Positions 37,164 to 46,234 of a stretch of DNA of 52,678 bases are shown here, in pieces. Under the pieces are notes generated by a model. It worked only from the letters and a program-made list of their open reading frames with translations. It was not told the DNA's origin and made no database searches. A program made the translations under genes and the position numbers. Position 1 is the stretch's first letter, and each line of letters opens with the position of its first letter. The DNA comes from Bacteroidota bacterium (GTDB lineage: Bacteria; Bacteroidota; Bacteroidia; Cytophagales; Cyclobacteriaceae), in contig JACPVX010000027.1 of NCBI GenBank assembly GCA_016191555.1, positions 1 to 52,678 on the forward strand, written 5' to 3'.

Positions 37164-37257
37164 GCACTGTTATTGCAGAATGGTACAATGAAAATTTCAA
37201 AAGACGCAATCGTTATACCCAAGATAATAAAAGCATGAAATTGACAGGATTAGCTTT

Positions 37258-40200
37258 ATGAGAGAGGCGAAAGAGCAATTAATTTGCGAAGACAAAGTGG
37301 AATTTCTGGGCACAGATAGAAGCATGTTTCAATTTGCTCCTTATCTGAAAATTGCAACCGCATTCTCTATTTTAGCCTGCCTTCTATTTTCATTTTCAAA
37401 AGACGCTTCAGCCCAATTTCAAATAACAGCAAATGGTTTGGAAGCAATTTCGTTCTATCCAAACGGAAACCCTAAGGATATTGCCCATTTTTATCCTCCA
37501 GTTGACGTCTATGTTTCACAATGGTGTTGTCCACAAGGCGTTGATTGTTTTCCAGGATCTGGCAATGAAAATCAAGGATATGAGTGCGGGTATTGGATGA
37601 CAATTCCTGGTGGCATAGATTTCACTGATGCGGTTCCAGATATTGATTGCGGATTCTATGAAAATTCTTCATATGGTCGAATCGACTGGGAGCCAAACAA
37701 TTTAGGTATTGTTGGTTCAGGCTCCAAAGTTTATTGCACTAATGAAAAAATAACTCTTAATGCGCCTCCTTTTTATAAATCTTATATCTGGTACTTCAAA
37801 ACACACACTTTAGATTGGACCCCTTTCAGCGCCACGATAGCCGCCTCGTTAAGCGTAAACGCTCAAGAGATTTTTGGAGCGGACTTTTCAACTTATATGT
37901 CTGATCCAGTAAGAAATATTCAATTTAAATTTACGGTATCAGGATGTTTACCAGAGAGCAATATTATTACCGGTTACTCTTTTTCTGCTAATCAAATTTT
38001 TGCTACCGCTTATTCTTCAACGAAACCAACGTGCGCTGGAGGATCAGATGCTACAGTTACCATAACTAATTTAAACCGAGCATTGCTCTCAGGCGAAAAC
38101 TTAGTGACTAGCTTATATGCTGGTAATACGGTGGATGGGAACAACTTACCCAATACACCTCTTAGAGGACAAGCCAATGGTACTACTATTGCAAACTTAC
38201 AAGCCGGCACATACTATGCGTTAATTGAAAGTAATTATGGAAATTGCGGAGCACCTGTTTTTGTTCAAGTTATAGTCCCTCCAGGTCCTCAGAGTGTATT
38301 GTTGGTTAGTGCAAGTGTTACATCTAACTATAACGGAGCGCAAATCAAATGCCCAACTTCTACTGATGGACAGATAACAATTGTTCCAAGTGGAGGAAGT
38401 GCACCTTATACTTATAGTGTGGATGGCTCTAGTTTCGTTTCTACCAATGTGTTTACAAATAATCTAGGCGCGGGCGCCCATACAATAAATGTAAAAGATG
38501 CATGTCCAACGCCAGCTACCGCATCCACATCAGTTACCATTAATCCTCCACCTACAATAAATATTTCTTCAGTTACACCATCCGTTTGCAATAACGGAAG
38601 CAATGGTCAAATTTCAATCACGGCTTCAGGTGGTACGGGTACCCTCTTCTATAGCATTGATAATGGCTCAACCTACTTCCCAAATAATAATGTTTTTACC
38701 GGTCTGGCCTCTGGCAATTATTTGGTTAAAGTGAAGGATTCGAATGATTGTGTTGCAACCTATGGTTCCGTTACTGTTCCAAGTGCCATAGTATCCGGAT
38801 CAGTTTCCATCATTCATCCCACATGCACAGGAACATCATCAGGCTCCATCTCCATCACGGGAGTATCCGGTGGCACTCCCGGATACTCATGGCAAATTTT
38901 TAATCTTTCCAATGTGGCTGTTTCAGCATCAACCGCAGTGGCAAATGCAATCAGTGTTGCTGCCGGAACCTATTACGCAAAAGTGACAGATGCCAATGGC
39001 TGCTCGGTGAATACATCCAATTTTGTTGTGAATGCCCCTATAGCAGCAAGCTATACTTCTGTCCCTGCCAGTTGCGCAACCGTCAGTGATGGATCCCTAA
39101 CTATTGTCGGTGTGACAGGAGGAAATGGCTCGTACACGTATTCCATCAATAATGGTGCGTTTGGCGCAGGTACTACTTTCTCTTCGTTAGCGACTGGCGC
39201 TACGTATGTATTAAAAGTAAAAGATGGGAATGGTTGTGACTTTACCATCAACAATGCTGCTGTCGCATTAAAACCAGCAATCACAGGAACCATTTCGCAA
39301 ACTTCATTTATTAATTGCTTTGGTCAATCTACCGCTTCCATTTCCGTAACGCCTTCGGGTGGCACTGCGCCATACACTTACACATGGTCAAATAGTGTTA
39401 CCACTCAAAATAATCCGAACATACCCGCGGGAAGTTATAATGTGACCATTACAGATAGTAAAACGTGTACAGGAACAGCAAGTATTTCTGTCAGTCAACC
39501 AACGGCATTGACCGTTACACCGAGCGCAACCAATATCAGTTGCAAAGGAGGTAATAATGGAAGTATTAACTTAGTAGTAAACGGAGGCACGGGGACAAAA
39601 ACTTTTCTCTGGTCGAATGGCGTAACCTCTCAGAATATTTCGAGCCTTGCACCAGGAACATATTCTGTCGCGGTAACAGATGCGAATGGCTGTATCAACA
39701 ATACCGCAAGCGTTACCATTACTGAGCCAGCTACTCCTGTAACAGTATCTCTCCAATCAAAAAGTAATGTCAGTTGTTTTGGTTTGTCGAATGGCAGTAT
39801 TCTTGTAACTGCATCTGGTGGAACAGGAACTATCACCTACAGTAAGGATGGCACCAACTTTCAAGCGGGCGCTAGCTTTACAGGTCTCGCTCCCGGCAAC
39901 TACACCATCACAGCGAAAGATGCAAATAACTGTACACAAGTGACTTCTGCTATTAGCATTACACAGCCATCTGCGGCACTGGCAATTTCTGGTATAATAA
40001 AAAATAATCCATTGTGTAATGGAAATGCCAATGGCAGTTTGGTCGTGTCAGTTACTGGTGGTACTGCACCCTATCAATATTCGATTGATGGTACAAATTT
40101 TCTTTCCTCCAATACAATTAGCGGATTGTCATCCGGAAATTATGTGGTGACTGTAAAGGATGCAAATAACTGTACAGTAGTTTCGGCTTCTCAATCATTA

Positions 40201-43200
40201 GTCAACCCTGCGGCACTCGCTGCTACGGTCACAGCTTCACCGCAAAGTTGTTCTGCCATCGTAGACGGACGATTGACAGTTTCTGCATCCGGAGGAACAG
40301 GCACGTTACAATATTCCATTGATGGAACAAATTTTCAGACTAGTTCGGTTTTTAACGGATTGCTTGCTAATAACTACACCATCACCATAAAAGATGCCAA
40401 TAATTGTTCCATTACCCGTTTGGCAACAATTACAACAGTGAGCGCGATTTCAGGAACGATTTCTCAAACAGCCTTCATCAATTGCTTCGGGCAAAGTACT
40501 GCCGCACTCAATCTTTCTGTATCAGGTGGAACAGCACCATTTACTTTCCTTTGGAGCAATGGAGCAACCTCTCAGAATGTTAGTTCTCTTGCAGCTGGAA
40601 ACTATTCAGTAGTCATTACAGATTCTAAAGGCTGCACGGGCTCAGCCAGTTTTTTAGTTACACAACCTGTTACACTAAGTGCATCCACCACTACTTCAAA
40701 TTATAATGGGTTTGGTGTAAACTGTAATGGTGCTGCTACCGGTTTTATAAATTTAACTGTAGCAGGAGGAACAGCACCCTACTTCTACACATGGTCGAAT
40801 GGAGCAACTGCTAAAGATATTTCAGGTTTAACAGCCGGAACGTATACTGTAAACATAATGGACTCCAAATCTTGTTCTACCATAGCGTCTACTACTTTAA
40901 CAGCACCTACTACGGTTACCGTAGCACTCGGAAGTAAAACAAATGTAACCTGTAATGGTGGAACCGATGGAGTCGTCACGCTCAACGCTACTGGTGGTAC
41001 AGGGGTTTATAATTATTCAAAGGATGGTATCGTTTGGCAGGTCAGTAATACCTTTACTTCCTTACCGCAAGGATCATATTCATTTTTATCAAGAGATCAG
41101 AATAACTGTAATAGCCCAACCCCATTAGCCGTATCCATTACACAACCGGCAGCGATCACAATCACTTTTTCCGGATTTCAAAATGCAAACTGCGGTGCGG
41201 CTGATGGATCTGTGCAAGCGATCGCATCCGGTGGAACGGGTGCCTTGACCTACCAGTGGAAAGATCAGGCTAACAATGTCGTTGGCAATTCTTCTACTTT
41301 ATCAAATGTCGTTAGCGGTAGTTATACGGTAACGGTTACTGATCAATCTTTGTGCTCGAAAACATCCGCTACATCTGTGGGCTCCAATGGGGGTGCTGTA
41401 TTTACGGTGGGGTCACTCGTAAGCACTTCCTGTTTTAATTCTACTGATGGAAAAGCGCAAGTAAATATTTCAAGTGGAGTAGGTCCGTTCACAATTACGT
41501 GGAGCAGCGGAGAAACAGGCACGTCAGCCATTCAATTACCGGGGGGTAGTAATTCAGTTACTGTAAAAGATGCTGGTAATTGTTCGGTGTCATCCACTTT
41601 TACAATTCCATCACCTGCCGCCATATCATTGAGTGTTATCACTAAAACATCTCCAGACTGCGTTGGCGGAAACAATGGTAGTATACAAGTGACAGCGGTG
41701 GGAGGAAATGGTGGTTATTCTTATCAATGGAATGGAGCAAGTGGAACCAATATTCTTTCCGGAATTGCGAGTGGCACTTACACGTTGCAAATAAAAGATT
41801 CTAAAAATTGTACGTTGAGTCAAGCGATTACACTCAACGATCCTGCTCCAATAGCTATTGCTACCGTAAATCAAATAACTCCTTCTTGTGCGTCAGCAGC
41901 AGATGGAAGTATTCAAGTTTCTGCTTCCGGTGGTAATGCAGGCTTCACCTATTCCTGGAATACCGGAGCAACAGGCGCATCCATTAATGGCTTGGCGGCC
42001 GGCACCTACACCGTTACGGCAAAAGATGCTAAGAATTGCACGCAAGTAAAATCCATTACATTGACAGCTCCATCGCTTCTCAATTTATCTATTGTCAATT
42101 CAACACAAGTCAGTTGTTTTGCTGGCGCGAATGGAAGTGTTACTCTTTCTGCTTCGGGAGGAACAGGAACGTATGAATATTCCATCAATGGTGGAAGCAC
42201 GTGGCAAACATCGCCCACTTTTAACGGCTTAGCAGCAAACACTTTCACTGCATCTACAAGAGATAGTAATGGCTGTATCGGAACAACGAGTGTTTCCATC
42301 ACACAGCCAACTGTTTTATCGAGCACGATTAGTTCAACTATCAATACCACTTGTGGATTAGCAAATGGATCTGCAACAGTTTCCGGTTCGGGCGGCACTG
42401 CACCGTATACATATCAATGGTTCAACGCAGCCAATCAATTAGTCGCCTCCAACAACACTTTGCAAAATGCAAGTGCTGGAAACTATCAGGTAATAACCAC
42501 CGATGCAAATTCATGCACATTTATAAAAGTAGTTACGATCGCTCCATCTGCGAATGTAAGTTTTTCAATCTCTAATGTTACTGCAACAAAATGTTCAACC
42601 TCTTCCGATGGATCGGCAGTGGTTTCTAATGTAGTGGGCAAAGCACCTTATACTCATTTGTGGTCGAGTGGAGAGACAACGATTGCCGCTACGCAATTAA
42701 CTGCCGGCACCAATACAGTAAAAGTAACAGATGCCGATGGCTGTTCGTTTCAACAAACTTTTTCAGTCACTTCTCCTTCGGCTATTTCTTTAATCGCTGA
42801 AACTATTTTTGCTCCTGTTTGCGCAGGAGGTAACGGCTCGATACAAGTCACTGCCGCAGGCGGAACAGCTCCGTACTCATTTCAATGGAACGGTAATTCT
42901 GGAACTTCAATTATCCAAAATATCAAAGCAGGCAATTATCAATTAATAGTGAATGATGCCAACGGATGCTCTTTCACAAAATCTTTTTCAATGACCGATC
43001 CTCCTGCGTTTACGATCGATTTAGGGCCCGATAAAAAAATATGTACAGGAGGTACATTAACCATTACATCACCCATCGATGCCGCAGATTATTTATGGAC
43101 TTCCTTAGCCGGGTTTAACAAAACTGGAAAGCAAGTTACATTGACACAACCGGGTGTTTACAAACTTCGGGTAACGAACAACAATGGTTGTATTGCTGAA

Positions 43201-43776
43201 GATTCATTCGAACTCACCACGTCCAATGATTTGTTGAAAGCCGACTTTTTGATGGCACCACAGGCTCATGTGAATGATACAATTATTGTCATCGATATTA
43301 GTTGGCCGCTGCCCGATCAAATTACGTGGTCATTTCCAACTGAGGCCACTGTCATTTTGCAATCGCAGGATTATTCATCTATTTTATTTAAGAAGGAAGG
43401 AATTTATCCGGTGAAGCTGACCGCCAAATTAGCCGAGTGTCAGAGCGAATACACCGCATCAATAGAAATACTTAAAGCAGGAGAAACAGGCGGAGGATCG
43501 GGAGGTGGTAGCATGGACTTAATCAAACTACTTCAGGCATTTCCGAACCCAACAGCACAGGGCTTCATAAATTTAAAATTAGAATTAAATGAGGTGGCTC
43601 CGGTGCGTGTGCGGTTGGTGAGTTTGGAAGGTAATGTGATCGTCACTGATTTTAGTGATAGCGGTAAGGATGCATACGATTTTGAAATAACATTGCAAGG
43701 TGTAGCACCGGGTGTTTATTTTTTATTAGTAGATGTAAAAGATCAAAAACGAGTGGTGAGGATTGTGATTATCTAG
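37258..43776 (+). CDS. Giant SprB-repeat surface protein with T9SS type A sorting domain
   Basis: A 2172-aa adhesin-like protein. The signal region is AFSILACLLFSFSKDASAQF; translation may begin at ATG 37258 or at ATG 37324 (residue 23), the second giving a more normal signal peptide. A Cys-containing N-terminal domain (about 60-250) is followed by about 21 SprB-type repeats of roughly 75-90 residues, each with C-x-G-x2-(D/N)G-S, a (S/A)GGT-x-(P/G)Y-x-Y core and a T-V-x-V-K-D-x-x-x-C end. A PKD/Ig-like pair (about 1925-2085), a Gly-rich linker (GETGGGSGGGS) and a sorting domain (LQAFPNPTAQGF to VVRIVII) close it. SprB in Flavobacterium is a mobile gliding adhesin moved by T9SS/gliding motors; a similar surface role is inferred. 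Its TAG stop is the first three bases of a heptamer array. Confidence 0.92.
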   Translation: MREAKEQLICEDKVEFLGTDRSMFQFAPYLKIATAFSILACLLFSFSKDASAQFQITANGLEAISFYPNGNPKDIAHFYPPVDVYVSQWCCPQGVDCFPGSGNENQGYECGYWMTIPGGIDFTDAVPDIDCGFYENSSYGRIDWEPNNLGIVGSGSKVYCTNEKITLNAPPFYKSYIWYFKTHTLDWTPFSATIAASLSVNAQEIFGADFSTYMSDPVRNIQFKFTVSGCLPESNIITGYSFSANQIFATAYSSTKPTCAGGSDATVTITNLNRALLSGENLVTSLYAGNTVDGNNLPNTPLRGQANGTTIANLQAGTYYALIESNYGNCGAPVFVQVIVPPGPQSVLLVSASVTSNYNGAQIKCPTSTDGQITIVPSGGSAPYTYSVDGSSFVSTNVFTNNLGAGAHTINVKDACPTPATASTSVTINPPPTINISSVTPSVCNNGSNGQISITASGGTGTLFYSIDNGSTYFPNNNVFTGLASGNYLVKVKDSNDCVATYGSVTVPSAIVSGSVSIIHPTCTGTSSGSISITGVSGGTPGYSWQIFNLSNVAVSASTAVANAISVAAGTYYAKVTDANGCSVNTSNFVVNAPIAASYTSVPASCATVSDGSLTIVGVTGGNGSYTYSINNGAFGAGTTFSSLATGATYVLKVKDGNGCDFTINNAAVALKPAITGTISQTSFINCFGQSTASISVTPSGGTAPYTYTWSNSVTTQNNPNIPAGSYNVTITDSKTCTGTASISVSQPTALTVTPSATNISCKGGNNGSINLVVNGGTGTKTFLWSNGVTSQNISSLAPGTYSVAVTDANGCINNTASVTITEPATPVTVSLQSKSNVSCFGLSNGSILVTASGGTGTITYSKDGTNFQAGASFTGLAPGNYTITAKDANNCTQVTSAISITQPSAALAISGIIKNNPLCNGNANGSLVVSVTGGTAPYQYSIDGTNFLSSNTISGLSSGNYVVTVKDANNCTVVSASQSLVNPAALAATVTASPQSCSAIVDGRLTVSASGGTGTLQYSIDGTNFQTSSVFNGLLANNYTITIKDANNCSITRLATITTVSAISGTISQTAFINCFGQSTAALNLSVSGGTAPFTFLWSNGATSQNVSSLAAGNYSVVITDSKGCTGSASFLVTQPVTLSASTTTSNYNGFGVNCNGAATGFINLTVAGGTAPYFYTWSNGATAKDISGLTAGTYTVNIMDSKSCSTIASTTLTAPTTVTVALGSKTNVTCNGGTDGVVTLNATGGTGVYNYSKDGIVWQVSNTFTSLPQGSYSFLSRDQNNCNSPTPLAVSITQPAAITITFSGFQNANCGAADGSVQAIASGGTGALTYQWKDQANNVVGNSSTLSNVVSGSYTVTVTDQSLCSKTSATSVGSNGGAVFTVGSLVSTSCFNSTDGKAQVNISSGVGPFTITWSSGETGTSAIQLPGGSNSVTVKDAGNCSVSSTFTIPSPAAISLSVITKTSPDCVGGNNGSIQVTAVGGNGGYSYQWNGASGTNILSGIASGTYTLQIKDSKNCTLSQAITLNDPAPIAIATVNQITPSCASAADGSIQVSASGGNAGFTYSWNTGATGASINGLAAGTYTVTAKDAKNCTQVKSITLTAPSLLNLSIVNSTQVSCFAGANGSVTLSASGGTGTYEYSINGGSTWQTSPTFNGLAANTFTASTRDSNGCIGTTSVSITQPTVLSSTISSTINTTCGLANGSATVSGSGGTAPYTYQWFNAANQLVASNNTLQNASAGNYQVITTDANSCTFIKVVTIAPSANVSFSISNVTATKCSTSSDGSAVVSNVVGKAPYTHLWSSGETTIAATQLTAGTNTVKVTDADGCSFQQTFSVTSPSAISLIAETIFAPVCAGGNGSIQVTAAGGTAPYSFQWNGNSGTSIIQNIKAGNYQLIVNDANGCSFTKSFSMTDPPAFTIDLGPDKKICTGGTLTITSPIDAADYLWTSLAGFNKTGKQVTLTQPGVYKLRVTNNNGCIAEDSFELTTSNDLLKADFLMAPQAHVNDTIIVIDISWPLPDQITWSFPTEATVILQSQDYSSILFKKEGIYPVKLTAKLAECQSEYTASIEILKAGETGGGSGGGSMDLIKLLQAFPNPTAQGFINLKLELNEVAPVRVRLVSLEGNVIVTDFSDSGKDAYDFEITLQGVAPGVYFLLVDVKDQKRVVRIVII
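38025..42969 (+). repeat. About 21 tandem SprB-type coding repeats, with higher-order duplications
   Basis: Degenerate repeats of about 230-270 nt. A higher-order pattern is visible: the repeat starting near 39310 (TGTISQTSFINCFGQSTA) recurs near 40455 (SGTISQTAFINCFGQSTA), about 1.16 kb apart, and the series beginning near 40940 (TCNGGTDG, NCGAADG, SCFNSTDG, DCVGGNNG) is echoed from about 42110 (SCFAGANG, TCGLANG, KCSTSSDG, VCAGGNG). Confidence 0.85.
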
Positions 43777-43857
43777 GACTTGGGACTTGGGACTTAGGAC
43801 TTAGGACTTAGGGGTTAGGACTTGGGGGTTGGGACTTGGGAATTAGGACTTGGGACT
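43774..43857 (+). repeat. 12-unit heptamer array (G-rich strand), beginning in the SprB-protein stop codon
   Basis: Twelve consecutive in-phase 7-nt units of form T(A/G)GG(A/G)NT: TAGGACT five times, TGGGACT four times, and TAGGGGT, TGGGGGT and TGGGAAT once each, 84 nt in total. The first three bases are the TAG stop of the SprB-repeat gene. A partial unit TAGG follows. Confidence 0.95.
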
Positions 43858-43905
43858 TAGGTTGATGTGGATGAATAAAGTTTGAAGGAAAATTGAATTT
43901 GCAGA

Positions 43906-45672
43906 ATGAGGACATTGTTTACATACACTGATTTTAGACTAGGAACTTGGCCTAATGCCCAAGTCCTAAGTCCTAAGGTCATTGTATCTATATGTCTGCT
44001 TTTTCTTTCTCTCAATAGTTTTTCACAGAATTTAGAGACTATCGGCAAAGAGAAGCCGATAAAAATATCAGGAGGTGTTTCGTTGAGTCAGATTGGCTAT
44101 GCCGCCAGTGGCATCAGCAGCAGACGTGATCCCTATTCGTACTACGCAACCGGAAATTTAAATGTGAGTCTATATGGTTGGAGCATTCCGTTGAGCTTTA
44201 GTTACTCCAATCAAGGAGTTTCATTTCAACAACCTTTCAATCAATTTTCAATGCATCCCACCTACAAGTGGATTACACTTCATGCCGGATTCACCAGTAT
44301 GAATTTCTCGCCTTACACCGTTGGCGGTCACTTATTCAGTGGAGTAGGAGTAGATGCCAATCCGACAAATAAATTAAGAATCAGTGCGCTCTATGGTCGC
44401 TTTTTAAAAGCAGTTCAACCCGACACAACGGCCGGATCAAAAGTGCAAGCTGCGTATGATCGCTATGGATATGGCATGAAGGTGGGCTATGGCGATGGAA
44501 AAGATTTTGTGGAAGCGATTGTGTTCCGCGCACAAGATGAGCAGCAATCAATTCGCTTCGTACCCGAGACGCAAGGCATCTTGCCACAGGAAAATTTAGT
44601 TCTAGGATTTGCAGGAGGCAAATCATTATTCCAAAAATTATTACTGCGATTTGAATGGGCTACCAGCGCGATCACGAGAGATACGCGCGCAGGTCAAACA
44701 ACAACCGAAAATCCTTTAGGTAATGTGGGCGGCCTTTTCACGCCTCGTACTTCATCATCTTATTACAATGCCATGAAGGCCAATGTCACTTATCAGGGTA
44801 ATGGTTATTCTTTGGGAATGGGTTACGAGCGCATCGATCCGCAATACCGAACATTAGGGTCTTATTTTTTTAACAACGACTTAGAAAACATTACCGTCAA
44901 CGCGGCCACCGCATTGTTACAAGGTAAAGTAAATTTGTCTGCCAATGTGGGAACACAACGCGATAACCTCGATGAAAGCAAAGCCACTACTATGAGGCGG
45001 GTGGTGACGGCAGTGAATGTAGCCTTTGCGCCATCTCAAAAATTTAATTTGTCACTTTCCTATTCCAGCTTTCAATCGTTCACCAATGTGCGTTCGCAGT
45101 TTGTGAACATCAATCGACTCACACAGTTTGATTTTTTAGATACGCTCAACTTTACGCAAATCAGTCAGAACGCCAACATTAATTCCATGTATCAGTTGGG
45201 CAACAATAAAAACAGACGACAAACCATCAGCCTTAATTTGACCGCGCAAGATGCTTCTGATAAGCAGGGACAAGTAGAGCAAAATTCCGGATTGCGTTTT
45301 TATAATTTCAATTCATCGTATAGCCTGTCGCTCACGCCACAGAGCTTAACTCTTTCAACATCATTCAATTTAAGTATGAGCGATGGCGTTGCATCACAAT
45401 CGCGCACCTTCGGACCAACCGTGGCGGTGACAAAGCAGTTCTTTGAAAAGAAATTGCGAACCACGGCTTCGATCTCGCACAACGAGTCGTATGCCAATGG
45501 TTTGCATACCGGCAGTATTTTAAATGGCAGACTGTCCGGCAACGTGTCGATTAAAAAGAAACACAATATTAATTTAAGCACAGTCGTAGTAAATCGAAAC
45601 AGTGTACAGGAAGGCGCAGCAAAATCATTCACCGAATTTACTGCCACGCTTGGGTATGTCTATTCTTTTTAG
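43906..45672 (+). CDS. Probable outer-membrane beta-barrel protein; 5' end carries heptamer repeats
   Basis: A 588-aa protein of alternating amphipathic strands from about residue 45 to the end, many ending in aromatic girdle residues, and a C-terminal TLGYVYSF with terminal Phe typical of barrel insertion signals. No PorP/SprF signature was seen. The ATG at 43906 is the only plausible start, but residues 12-26 (RLGTWPNAQVLSPK) are encoded by heptamer repeats that precede the hydrophobic core VIVSICLLFLSLNSFSQ, giving an unusually long signal-peptide n-region. This suggests a repeat insertion moved the start or the promoter. Located between the SprB adhesin and the toxin-like gene, it is a candidate outer-membrane partner of either. 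Its TAG stop begins the next heptamer array. Confidence 0.75.
   Translation: MRTLFTYTDFRLGTWPNAQVLSPKVIVSICLLFLSLNSFSQNLETIGKEKPIKISGGVSLSQIGYAASGISSRRDPYSYYATGNLNVSLYGWSIPLSFSYSNQGVSFQQPFNQFSMHPTYKWITLHAGFTSMNFSPYTVGGHLFSGVGVDANPTNKLRISALYGRFLKAVQPDTTAGSKVQAAYDRYGYGMKVGYGDGKDFVEAIVFRAQDEQQSIRFVPETQGILPQENLVLGFAGGKSLFQKLLLRFEWATSAITRDTRAGQTTTENPLGNVGGLFTPRTSSSYYNAMKANVTYQGNGYSLGMGYERIDPQYRTLGSYFFNNDLENITVNAATALLQGKVNLSANVGTQRDNLDESKATTMRRVVTAVNVAFAPSQKFNLSLSYSSFQSFTNVRSQFVNINRLTQFDFLDTLNFTQISQNANINSMYQLGNNKNRRQTISLNLTAQDASDKQGQVEQNSGLRFYNFNSSYSLSLTPQSLTLSTSFNLSMSDGVASQSRTFGPTVAVTKQFFEKKLRTTASISHNESYANGLHTGSILNGRLSGNVSIKKKHNINLSTVVVNRNSVQEGAAKSFTEFTATLGYVYSF
43950..43977 (-). repeat. Four inverted heptamer units (C-rich on plus strand) inside the beta-barrel gene 5' end
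   Basis: Units GCCTAAT, GCCCAAG, TCCTAAG, TCCTAAG: the complement of the T(A/G)GG(A/G)NT family, inverted relative to the array at 43774-43857. Degenerate G-rich units (TTAGACT, AGGAACT) lie just before, at 43934-43947. They are read through in frame as coding sequence. Confidence 0.85.
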
Positions 45673-45753
45673 GACTTGGGGATTGGGACTTGGGACTTAG
45701 GGGTTAGGACTTGGGGAATAGGACATGGAACTTAGGGGTTAGGAATTGGAGGG
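45670..45753 (+). repeat. Left 12-unit heptamer array
   Basis: Twelve in-phase heptamers from TAGGACT (containing the TAG stop of the beta-barrel gene) through TGGGGAT, TGGGACT, TAGGGGT, TAGGACA and TGGAACT variants to TGGAGGG. Outer units are closer to consensus than inner ones. Confidence 0.93.
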
Positions 45754-45799
45754 GGGTATAAGGTTGTGGAATTTTGAAATATAGAATAGATAAGTTGTT

Positions 45800-46234
45800 A
45801 TGATTCAAAGTTTGGATGAATTTAAGACGTATAAAAAAGCAATAGAGGTGGCTGAGAGGATTTATAACATTGTTTACAAATGGAATTACTTTGACAAGGA
45901 TACCGTTGGAAAGCAATTGATCAGAGCAGTTGATTCTATTGCTGCAAATCTTTCCGAAGGATTGGGTCGATATCACGACAAAGAAATTAAGAACTTTGCT
46001 TACTACTCTCGTGGCTCGTTATTCGAAACCAGAACGTGGCTCACCAAAGCAAACATTCGCAAATTGGTTGACGAAAAAACCTTTGTTGAATTAAGTAACG
46101 AGCTCGATGTGATCGGAAAAATGATAAACACTTATATCAATTCAATCGGAGATAAAAATAATGGAGTGAACGAACCCGATGAAGAGTATCAATCCCTAAG
46201 TCCTAATATCCAATTCCCAATTCCTAACCCCTAA
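45800..46234 (+). CDS. Four-helix-bundle protein (S23 / 23S-rRNA-intervening-sequence family)
   Basis: A 144-aa protein with the family core LDEFKTYKKAIEVAERIYNIV, KQLIRAVDSIAANLSEGLGRYHDKE and FAYYSRGSLFETRTWLTKA, four amphipathic helices in about residues 1-118. Relatives are the proteins encoded in 23S rRNA intervening sequences and the Avd accessory protein of diversity-generating retroelements, a basic nucleic-acid-associated bundle; most stand-alone members have no known function. The last ~13 residues (SLSPNIQFPIPNP) and the TAA stop are encoded by the right heptamer array, so the reading frame has run into the repeats. It lies alone between two inverted arrays. No reverse transcriptase is present in the window. 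Confidence 0.88.
   Translation: MIQSLDEFKTYKKAIEVAERIYNIVYKWNYFDKDTVGKQLIRAVDSIAANLSEGLGRYHDKEIKNFAYYSRGSLFETRTWLTKANIRKLVDEKTFVELSNELDVIGKMINTYINSIGDKNNGVNEPDEEYQSLSPNIQFPIPNP

Noticed and set aside
38010..42398. Several antisense open frames across the SprB repeats
   Set aside because: They recur with the repeat period and mirror the codon pattern of the sense gene; they are shadows.
43906..45672. PorP/SprF identity for the beta-barrel gene next to the SprB protein
   Set aside because: It is about twice the usual PorP/SprF length and lacks the family opening motif; only a general barrel call is supported.
45800..46234. Diversity-generating retroelement (four-helix-bundle protein as Avd)
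   Set aside because: No reverse transcriptase, template repeat or variable repeat with adenine changes was seen in the window.
45800..46234. 23S rRNA intervening sequence
   Set aside because: The flanks are heptamer arrays and protein genes, not rRNA.
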